Shown one piece after another: positions 7,420-14,197 of a stretch of 33,257 nt of DNA. The position numbers and the translations under genes were made by a program. Source of the DNA: Alphaproteobacteria bacterium UBA2784 (GTDB lineage: Bacteria > Pseudomonadota > Alphaproteobacteria > Micropepsales > Micropepsaceae); NCBI GenBank assembly GCA_002352285.1, contig DEIC01000076.1, forward strand, positions 3,413 through 36,669, given 5' to 3'. How positions within the stretch are numbered: position 1 is the stretch's first letter; each line of letters starts with the position of its first letter. Below the pieces are notes generated by a model. It saw only the letters and a list, made by a program, of their open reading frames with translations, searched no databases and was not told the DNA's origin.

Positions 7420-8172
7420 ATGAAGGTGCTCGTCCCCGTCAAGCGGGTGGTCGATTACAACGTGAAAATCCGCGTAAAGCCGGATGGCACGGGTGTCGAT
7501 CTCGCCAATGTGAAAATGTCGATGAACCCTTTCGACGAAATCGCCGTTGAAGAGGCGATCCGCCTGAAGGAAGCCGGCAAGGCAACCGAGATCGTGGTCG
7601 TTTCAGTCGGACCACAAGGCGCGCAGGAGACGATCCGCACCGCGCTCGCCATGGGCGCTGATCGCGGCATTCTGGTGAAGGCCGATGGCGCGGTTGAACC
7701 GCTGGCGGTTGCAAAAATCCTGAAAGCCGTCTGCGCCGCCGAAAATCCCGATCTCGTCATCCTCGGCAAGCAGGCGATTGACGACGACTGCAATCAGACG
7801 GGCCAGATGCTGGCCGCCCTCATGGGCTGGCCGCAGGGCACGTTCGCCTCAAAGGTTGCGCCCGATGGCGGCCATGTTGCCGTGACGCGCGAAGTCGATG
7901 GCGGCTTGCAGACCGTGAAGCTGAAAATGCCGGCCATCGTGACGACCGATCTGCGCCTCAACGAGCCGCGCTATGCATCACTGCCCAACATCATGAAGGC
8001 CAAGAAGAAGCCGATTGATGAAAAGACGCCCGCCGATTACGGCGTTGATGCGGCCCCGCGCCTTGCCGTGCTCAAGGTGGAAGAGCCGCCCAAGCGCAAA
8101 GGCGGCATCAAGGTGAAAACCGTTCAGGAGCTGGTCGAGAAACTGAAGAACGAGGCGGGAGTCATTTCATGA
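7420..8172 (+). CDS. etfB: Electron transfer flavoprotein beta subunit
   Basis: A 250-residue EtfB of standard length. It shows the N-terminal KVLVPVKRVVDYNVKI strand, the conserved NPFDEIAVEEAIRLKE segment, LGKQAIDDDCNQTGQ and the family signature VTTDLRLNEPRY followed by P-N-I-M-K-A-K-K-K-P. EtfB binds AMP and docks acyl-CoA dehydrogenases; together with EtfA it passes electrons to ETF-ubiquinone oxidoreductase. GGGAG sits nine bases before the ATG. The stop overlaps the etfA start (ATGA), so translation is coupled. In this context the likely electron donors include the Mcd encoded upstream. Confidence 0.96.
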   Translation: MKVLVPVKRVVDYNVKIRVKPDGTGVDLANVKMSMNPFDEIAVEEAIRLKEAGKATEIVVVSVGPQGAQETIRTALAMGADRGILVKADGAVEPLAVAKILKAVCAAENPDLVILGKQAIDDDCNQTGQMLAALMGWPQGTFASKVAPDGGHVAVTREVDGGLQTVKLKMPAIVTTDLRLNEPRYASLPNIMKAKKKPIDEKTPADYGVDAAPRLAVLKVEEPPKRKGGIKVKTVQELVEKLKNEAGVIS

Positions 8173-9119
8173 CCGTTCTTGTCATCGCCGAACACGACAA
8201 CACCAATTGCAAGGACGCGACCGCAAAAACAGTGGCCGCCGCCCTGAAAATTTCGCCCGACGTTCACGTGCTGGTCGCTGGCCACAACTGCGCCAAGGCC
8301 GCCGAGGGCGCAGCGAAAATCGAGGGCGTCGCCAAAGTGCGCGTCGCCGATGCGGCGCTATATGGCCACTTTGTGGCCGAGCCGGTTGCCGCCCTCATCA
8401 CGTCGCTCGCTGGCAGCTATCAGGCGGTTCTTGCGCCCGCCACCGTCAATGGCAAGAACGTGCTGCCGCGCGTGGCGGCCAGTCTTGATGTCGCGCAGAT
8501 ATCGGAAATTCTTTCCGTCGAGGCGCCCGACACGTTCACCCGCCCCATCTATGCGGGCAATGCGATTGAAACGGTGAAGTCGGCCGAGAAGGTAAAGGTC
8601 ATCACCGTGCGCACCACAGCCTTCAAGGCGCCGGGCACGAATGGCAGCGCCACCATTGAAAACGTCGCCGCAGCAGCAGACCCCGGCATTTCCGAATTCG
8701 TCTCGGAAGAAGTGGCAAAGTCAGAGCGCCCCGAACTCACCTCGGCCAAAGTCGTCGTCTCGGGCGGCCGCGGCATGCAGTCGGGCGACAATTTCCACAT
8801 GCTCGACAAAGTGGCCGACATTCTGGGCGCCGCTGTTGGCGCCTCGCGCGCGGCGGTGGATGCGGGCTTCGTCCCGAACGACTATCAGGTCGGCCAGACC
8901 GGCAAAGTTGTCGCGCCCGAGCTTTATATCGCGGTGGGCATTTCAGGCGCGATCCAGCATCTGGCGGGCATGAAGGATTCCAAAGTGATCGTCGCGATCA
9001 ACAAGGACGAGGAAGCCCCGATCTTCCAGGTGGCTGACTATGGCCTTGTGGCCGACCTCTTCAAGGCGGTGCCAGAGCTTGAAGCAGAGCTGAAGGCGCA
9101 AGGCATCGGCCGCAAATGA
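8169..9119 (+). CDS. etfA: Electron transfer flavoprotein alpha subunit
   Basis: A 316-residue EtfA. The C-terminal FAD domain is intact, with VSGGRGMQSGDNF, the APELYIAVGISGAIQHLAGM signature region and the NKDEEAPIFQVADYGLVADLF segment that ends the family. It carries the FAD of the heterodimer and delivers electrons from acyl-CoA dehydrogenases to the quinone pool. It starts within the etfB stop codon and ends overlapping a possible upstream start of the dehydrogenase gene, so the three form one operon. Confidence 0.96.
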   Translation: MTVLVIAEHDNTNCKDATAKTVAAALKISPDVHVLVAGHNCAKAAEGAAKIEGVAKVRVADAALYGHFVAEPVAALITSLAGSYQAVLAPATVNGKNVLPRVAASLDVAQISEILSVEAPDTFTRPIYAGNAIETVKSAEKVKVITVRTTAFKAPGTNGSATIENVAAAADPGISEFVSEEVAKSERPELTSAKVVVSGGRGMQSGDNFHMLDKVADILGAAVGASRAAVDAGFVPNDYQVGQTGKVVAPELYIAVGISGAIQHLAGMKDSKVIVAINKDEEAPIFQVADYGLVADLFKAVPELEAELKAQGIGRK

Positions 9120-9154
9120 CGGCGCACGCAAAACTGTCCGCAGGGGACCGTGGC

Positions 9155-10030
9155 ATGAAAATCGGAAAGATCGGCATTATCGGCGCCGGCCAGATGGGCA
9201 ATGGCATTGCCCATGTCTGCGCGCTGGCCGGCTTTGACGTGCTCATCAACGACCTGACACAGGACCGCATCGATCAGGGCCTTGATGCGGTTCGCCACAA
9301 TCTGCATCGCCAGGCGGCCCGCGGACAGGTGACGGACGCCGAGATCGAAGCCGCCCTCAAGCGCATCAAGCCTGCGCTTTCGCTTGATGCGCTTGGCGAT
9401 GTGGACCTGGCGATTGAAGCCGCCACCGAGAACGAGCAGGTCAAGCGCAGGATTTTCGCCGACCTCTGCCCGAAGCTGAAGCCGTCAGCGATTGTCGCTT
9501 CCAACACCTCGTCGATTTCAATCACGCGCCTTGCCGCCTCGACCGACCGGCCGGAGCGTTTCATCGGCCTGCACTTCATGAACCCGGTGCCGGTGATGAA
9601 GCTGGTGGAGCTGATCCGCGGCATCGCCACGGAAGACGAAACCTTCCAGACCGCTGTTGAGTTCGTGAAGGTGCTTGGCAAGACGGCGGCGAATTCGGAA
9701 GATTTTCCGGCCTTCATCGTCAACCGCATCCTGCTGCCGATGATCAACGAGGCGGTCTATACGCTCTATGAGGGCGTCGGCAATGTAGAGGCGATCGATA
9801 CCGCCATGCGCCTTGGCGCCAACCACCCGATGGGCCCCTTGCAGCTGGCCGACTTTATCGGCCTCGACACCTGCCTGTCGGTGATGCAGGTGCTCTACGA
9901 GGGCCTGGCCGACTCCAAATACCGCCCCTGCCCGCTTCTGGTGAAATATGTCGAAGCCGGCTGGCTGGGCCGCAAATCCCAGCGCGGTTTCTATGACTAT
10001 CGGGGTGAAAAGCCGGTACCGACGCGTTAA
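9155..10030 (+). CDS. 3-hydroxybutyryl-CoA dehydrogenase
   Basis: A 291-residue NAD(P)-dependent 3-hydroxyacyl-CoA dehydrogenase, interconverting (S)-3-hydroxybutyryl-CoA and acetoacetyl-CoA. The Rossmann motif GAGQMGNGIA is at residues 9-18, the catalytic His is H140 in GLHFMNPVPV, and the family signature DFPAFIVNRILLPMINEA is present. The ATG at 9155 has AGGGG at a good distance and gives the usual length; a start at 9116, overlapping the etfA stop, would add 13 atypical residues. The classic ethylmalonyl-CoA pathway makes the (R)-isomer via PhaB, so this enzyme may instead serve fatty-acid breakdown feeding crotonyl-CoA to Ccr. Confidence 0.93.
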   Translation: MKIGKIGIIGAGQMGNGIAHVCALAGFDVLINDLTQDRIDQGLDAVRHNLHRQAARGQVTDAEIEAALKRIKPALSLDALGDVDLAIEAATENEQVKRRIFADLCPKLKPSAIVASNTSSISITRLAASTDRPERFIGLHFMNPVPVMKLVELIRGIATEDETFQTAVEFVKVLGKTAANSEDFPAFIVNRILLPMINEAVYTLYEGVGNVEAIDTAMRLGANHPMGPLQLADFIGLDTCLSVMQVLYEGLADSKYRPCPLLVKYVEAGWLGRKSQRGFYDYRGEKPVPTR

Positions 10031-10058
10031 TCCTCTCCAATCCTTGCCAAATGTTTCG

Positions 10059-10088
10059 ACCGGCGCCGGAAGTTCTGGCGCCGGTTTT
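10059..10088 (+). terminator. Rho-independent terminator after the etfBA-hbd operon
   Basis: ACCGGCGCC pairs with GGCGCCGGT around a nine-base loop, ending in a run of four T bases. It starts 29 bases after the dehydrogenase stop codon and closes the operon. Confidence 0.85.
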
Positions 10089-10190
10089 GCTTTGGCTTTT
10101 AACTTTTCGGAGTCAGACTGGGCGTCCGGTCAGCACAAGACCGGTCATGATGCGAAGGACCGATCACGGGGCCAAGGTTGGGGGCTGGTC

Positions 10191-10685
10191 ATGAGCATTT
10201 GCCTGCGCCGTTTGATTCCAGCTGTCATCGCTGCAGTCACGTCACTGGCTGCAGCACCCGCGTTCGCCGCAGATGATCCCGATGAGGAAGAAGGCGAAGC
10301 GACGTTCAAGATTTTCTGGAGCACATCAACATCTGCCGGCGACATTGATCCCGAGGATGGCCCGCGCATGGGTTTCCGCTTTGAGACCGATCCCGATGGC
10401 GACAAGGGTTTTGAAGGTGGCGGTCCCGGCGACATTAACCTGATTGAGTTGCGCCTGTGGCACCGCGATGGCTCGCGACCCGATTTCGGCGGCATCGGCG
10501 GCAATGCGCTGCGCCCGCTTGACCCGACAATCGACGTGCCCGATCCCGTCGGTGAAGTGGACGAAGCCTGGGTCTGGCAGAATGAGAACGCCGTAGCGCC
10601 GCCGCTCGAAACCGATCCTGCGGTCTCGCTCTGCCTCAGCCCCTATGGCTGCGGTGAACCGGAAGACGACTCCGTTTCCGACTGA
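10191..10685 (+). CDS. Hypothetical acidic exported protein
   Basis: A 164-residue protein not recognised as any family. It has a convincing signal peptide (MSICLRR, hydrophobic core, A-F-A-A cleavage near residue 26) and a strongly acidic mature part rich in D, E, G and P, with almost no lysine. A C-terminal SLCLSPYGCG offers one cysteine pair. The open frame continues upstream into the dehydrogenase gene, but only the ATG at 10191 gives a signal peptide. Its last 43 bases are antisense to the end of tlpA. It follows a strong terminator, so it needs its own promoter, which was not located. Confidence 0.65.
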   Translation: MSICLRRLIPAVIAAVTSLAAAPAFAADDPDEEEGEATFKIFWSTSTSAGDIDPEDGPRMGFRFETDPDGDKGFEGGGPGDINLIELRLWHRDGSRPDFGGIGGNALRPLDPTIDVPDPVGEVDEAWVWQNENAVAPPLETDPAVSLCLSPYGCGEPEDDSVSD

Positions 10686-11314
10686 CTCTCGGCAATAAAG
10701 CCTTCGATCAGCGCCACATGCGCCTCATCGTCCCACACAGCAGGGCCGGTGACGCGTCCGATCTCGCGGCCTTGCGCGTCAATGATGATCGTCGTGGGCA
10801 AGCCCGAAAGCCGGAACAGGCGCATCGCACTCATGCTGGCGTCCACATAGGGCGCAATCGTGATGCCGTATTCCGACAGAAACGGCACCACCTGATCGAG
10901 CCCGCCGCGATCAACGCTCAGCGCCACAACCTCACCGCGCCCGCCAAGCCTGTCGTGAAGACGCGCCAGTGACGGCAGTTCCTCGACACAGGGGGCGCAC
11001 CACGTGGCCCAGAAATTGAGGACAACGACTTTGCCCCGAAAATGATCGAGGCCGATTTGTGTTCCATCACCCGCAAGCATCGTAATTTCAGGCACAGGCT
11101 GACGCTGGTCGGGCGGCAGAAAGGCAGGCTGCGCACCCATCAGGGGAACGGGCGCGGCCCCGCCCCCAGCCGGTTCGGATGCATTCGGCGCCTCTGCCAT
11201 AGCGGAAGGGATCGCGGGCGCGTGGACTTGCAAGGCCCCCATCCCGTATATCGAGAGGGCAGCAGCCGGAAGCACGATAGCGGCGGCAGCAAGAATGAGT
11301 TTCAGGCGGCGCAA
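10643..11314 (-). CDS. TlpA-type thioredoxin-like thiol-disulfide oxidoreductase
   Basis: A membrane-anchored periplasmic thioredoxin-fold protein, 223 residues from the chosen TTG at 11314. An N-terminal signal anchor (R-R-L-K then a 17-residue hydrophobic stretch) is followed by a P/A-rich linker and a thioredoxin domain with the WCAPC active site in LNFWATWCAPC and the cis-proline in SGLPTT. Such proteins reduce periplasmic disulfides, for example during cytochrome c maturation. The TTG at 11314 has AAGGA eight bases upstream; the longer alternative, a TTG at 11377, overlaps the argH start codon and lacks a ribosome site. It is divergent from argH, as in many Alphaproteobacteria. Confidence 0.88.
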   Translation of the reverse strand: MRRLKLILAAAAIVLPAAALSIYGMGALQVHAPAIPSAMAEAPNASEPAGGGAAPVPLMGAQPAFLPPDQRQPVPEITMLAGDGTQIGLDHFRGKVVVLNFWATWCAPCVEELPSLARLHDRLGGRGEVVALSVDRGGLDQVVPFLSEYGITIAPYVDASMSAMRLFRLSGLPTTIIIDAQGREIGRVTGPAVWDDEAHVALIEGFIAESQSETESSSGSPQP

Positions 11315-11376
11315 GCGGGCAATCCTTCGGGATGACTGTGATGCCGCCAATCTAGGACGCCGGGCGGTCAAGGCCA

Positions 11377-12759
11377 ATGAGCAAGAACAGAATGTGGGGC
11401 GGCCGTTTTGAGGGCGGACCCGCCAAAGCCATGGAGGCGATCAACGTCTCACTGGAAATTGACCAGCGTATGGCGATGGAAGACCTCACCGCCTCGCTTG
11501 CCCACGCTGCCATGCTGGCTGAACAGAAAATCATCAATGCGGAAGATGCCGGAAAAATCCGCGCCGGCCTTGAGACAATCCGCCAGGAGCTTGAGGCGGG
11601 AACCTTTCCCTTCCGCGCCGCCTATGAAGACATTCACATGAATATCGAGGCGCGGCTGGCCGAACTGATCGGGCCCGCCGCCGGACGCCTGCACACGGCG
11701 CGCTCCCGCAACGATCAGGTCGTCAATTCCTTCCGCATGTGGGTGCGCGCGGCTTGCGTGCGCGCCGAAGCCATGATTGAGGCCTTGATGAAGGCCCTCG
11801 TTTTGCGCGCGGAAGAACATGCGGCAACCATCATGCCGGGCTTTACCCATTATCAGTCAGCCCAGCCCGTTACCTTCGGCCATCATTGTCTTGCCTGGGT
11901 CGAAATGCTGGCGCGGCACAAAGACCGCTTTGAATCCGCCCGCGCGCGCATGAATGAATGTGCGCTGGGTGCAGCAGCTTTGGCGGGCACCGGCTTTCCC
12001 ATCAACCGCCAGATGACGGCAAGCGCCCTGGGTTTTGAGCGGCCCATGCGCAATTCGCTTGATGCCGTCTCCTCGCGCGACTTTGCCCTCGACTATCTCG
12101 CCGCCGCTGCAATCTGCGCCACTGACCTCTCGCGCTTGGGCGAGGAGATCGTTGTCTGGACAACGCCGCAATATGGCTTCATCCGCCTGTCGGATGCGTT
12201 TTCAACCGGCTCGTCGATCATGCCGCAAAAGCGCAATCCCGACGCCGCCGAACTCGTGCGCGCCAAGACGGGCCGCATCAATGGTGCGCTCATCGGCCTC
12301 CTGACCGTGATGAAGGGCGTTGCCCTTTCCTATGCCAAGGATTTTCAGGAGGACAAGCCGCTGACTTTTGAATCAGCCGATTCCCTGGAACTTGCGCTCG
12401 CCGCGATGACCGGCATGATTGCCGACATGAGCGTGAATGTGGACGCCATGCGAAAGGCCGCATCCCACGGCCATGCCACCGCGACCGACCTTGCCGATCA
12501 TGTGGTGCGCGCCCTTGGCCTGCCCTTCCGTGAGGCGCACCATGTTGCGGGCCGCGCCGTGGCGCTGGCCGACACGCTGCACAAGAACGTGGCGGAACTC
12601 TCGCTTGCCGAACTGCAATCTGTCGATCCGCGCCTTGACGCGCAGGCGCTTGCCGTCATGGGGCTTGAGGCATCCGTCGAAAGCCGCAAGAGTGAGGGCG
12701 GCACAGCGCCCGCAAATGTCCGCCGCGAAGTGGCCGCCTGGAAGGAACGCCTCAAATGA
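11377..12759 (+). CDS. argH: Argininosuccinate lyase
   Basis: A 460-residue member of the fumarase/aspartase superfamily that splits argininosuccinate into arginine and fumarate, the last step of arginine synthesis. Conserved blocks are the opening MWGGRFEGG, HTARSRNDQV, GFTHYQSAQPVTFGHH and the signature GSSIMPQKRNPD starting at residue 278. Length is standard. The stop codon overlaps the start of the lptM-like gene (ATGA), and lysA follows, so arginine and lysine genes share an operon here. Confidence 0.97.
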   Translation: MSKNRMWGGRFEGGPAKAMEAINVSLEIDQRMAMEDLTASLAHAAMLAEQKIINAEDAGKIRAGLETIRQELEAGTFPFRAAYEDIHMNIEARLAELIGPAAGRLHTARSRNDQVVNSFRMWVRAACVRAEAMIEALMKALVLRAEEHAATIMPGFTHYQSAQPVTFGHHCLAWVEMLARHKDRFESARARMNECALGAAALAGTGFPINRQMTASALGFERPMRNSLDAVSSRDFALDYLAAAAICATDLSRLGEEIVVWTTPQYGFIRLSDAFSTGSSIMPQKRNPDAAELVRAKTGRINGALIGLLTVMKGVALSYAKDFQEDKPLTFESADSLELALAAMTGMIADMSVNVDAMRKAASHGHATATDLADHVVRALGLPFREAHHVAGRAVALADTLHKNVAELSLAELQSVDPRLDAQALAVMGLEASVESRKSEGGTAPANVRREVAAWKERLK

Positions 12760-12935
12760 TCCGCACCCGCACCCTCTCCGCGATCCTGCTTCTGGCGATG
12801 GCGTCAGGCGCACTTTCCGCCTGCGGCAAGAAGGGTCCGCTGGAGCATCCCACCACCTCATCCCCGTCAACCACGGCAACGCCAGAGGCTGACGACAAGG
12901 ACGAGAAACAGGATCAGGGCAACACCACCCCGTGA
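12756..12935 (+). CDS. lptM: LptM-like small lipoprotein
   Basis: A 59-residue lipoprotein. A signal sequence with lipobox L-S-A-C places the lipidated cysteine at residue 23, directly followed by GKKGPLE, the hallmark of the LptM (formerly YifL) family; the rest is a short hydrophilic, T/S/E/D/K-rich tail. In Escherichia coli LptM assists assembly of the LptD-LptE lipopolysaccharide translocon in the outer membrane. It overlaps argH by four bases (ATGA) and lysA by four bases (GTGA), so all three are translationally coupled. The alphaproteobacterial position before lysA parallels the enterobacterial position before dapF. Confidence 0.88.
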   Translation: MIRTRTLSAILLLAMASGALSACGKKGPLEHPTTSSPSTTATPEADDKDEKQDQGNTTP

Positions 12936-14197
12936 ATCATTTCGGCTATCGGGCGGGCAGGCTTTACGCCGAAGACTGCGCCATTGAAGACATCGCCGCG
13001 CGCGCCGGCACGCCCTTTTACTGCTATGCCCATGCAACGCTGGAGCGGCACTTCTCGGTCTTCAAATCCGCCGTGCCCGAGGGCAGCCTGATTGCCTATG
13101 CCGTCAAGGCCAACGGCAATCTCGCCGTCGTCTCGGCGCTCGGCCGGATGAGCGCGGGCGCTGACGTGGTGTCGCTGGGCGAGTTGAAACGCGCTTTGGC
13201 CGCAGGCATTCCGCCCCAGCGCATCGTCTTTTCCGGCGTCGGCAAAACCCGCGTCGAGCTGGAAGCAGCCCTTGATGCCGGCATTTACGAGATCAATGTC
13301 GAAAGCGCGCCCGAGCTGGAATTGCTGGCCGAAATCGCTGCTGAGAAAAAGACGCGCGCGACCATCGCCATCCGCGTCAATCCCGATGTTGATGCCCTGA
13401 CGCATGCGAAAATTTCAACCGGCAAGGGCGAGAACAAGTTTGGCGTGCCGATGGCCGATGTGCCTGCACTGGCGGCGCGTGCGCGTGAGCTGAAGGCGCT
13501 CGATCTCGCGGGTCTTGCCGTTCACATCGGCAGCCAGATTACCGATCTGTCACCCCTGGAAGATGCCTTCACGCGCATCCGCATTCTGGCCGAGACACTG
13601 CTTGCGGCAGGTCATGCGATCACGCGGATTGATCTGGGCGGAGGTCTGGGTGTGCCCTATGTGACGGGCAACCAGCCGCCGCCCGATCCAGCCGCCTATG
13701 GCGCCATGGTCCGCCGCATTTTTGCCGGGCTTGACGTGCAATTGATCTTCGAGCCGGGACGGCTGATCGTGGCCAATGCCGGAATCCTTGTGGCGCGTGT
13801 GATCCGCGTAAAGCGCGGGGCCACCCGCAACTTCGTGATTCTGGATGCCGCCATGAACGACCTGATCCGGCCGGCCCTTTACGATGCCCATCACGATGTC
13901 GTGCCTGTGCGTGAGCCGGAAAGGAATGCACCATGGGCCGAGGCTGATGTGGTTGGCCCCGTCTGCGAAACGGGTGACACGCTGGCAAGTGGCCGCCGCC
14001 TGCCGCCCTTGAGCGAGGGCGATCTTGTGGCCATCCTGTCGGCGGGCGCCTATGGGGCAGCCCAGGCTTCGGAGTATAATACGCGGCCTCTCGTGCCCGA
14101 GGTGATGGTGAAGGGCACAGACTTTGCCATCGTGCGGGACCGCCCGCGTTATGAGGACATTCTTGCCCGCGACCACATACCCGCCTTCCTCCGCTGA
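12932..14197 (+). CDS. lysA: Diaminopimelate decarboxylase
   Basis: A 421-residue PLP-dependent fold-type III decarboxylase that converts meso-diaminopimelate to lysine. The PLP lysine is K59 in AYAVKANGN; the glycine-rich phosphate site IDLGGGLGVPY, the EPGR motif and the CETGDTLASGR segment supplying a catalytic cysteine are all present. The GTG start overlaps the upstream stop codon and gives the family's usual N-terminus (HFGYRAGRLYAEDC). The product feeds lysine synthesis, while its substrate also serves peptidoglycan. Confidence 0.96.
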   Translation: MNHFGYRAGRLYAEDCAIEDIAARAGTPFYCYAHATLERHFSVFKSAVPEGSLIAYAVKANGNLAVVSALGRMSAGADVVSLGELKRALAAGIPPQRIVFSGVGKTRVELEAALDAGIYEINVESAPELELLAEIAAEKKTRATIAIRVNPDVDALTHAKISTGKGENKFGVPMADVPALAARARELKALDLAGLAVHIGSQITDLSPLEDAFTRIRILAETLLAAGHAITRIDLGGGLGVPYVTGNQPPPDPAAYGAMVRRIFAGLDVQLIFEPGRLIVANAGILVARVIRVKRGATRNFVILDAAMNDLIRPALYDAHHDVVPVREPERNAPWAEADVVGPVCETGDTLASGRRLPPLSEGDLVAILSAGAYGAAQASEYNTRPLVPEVMVKGTDFAIVRDRPRYEDILARDHIPAFLR

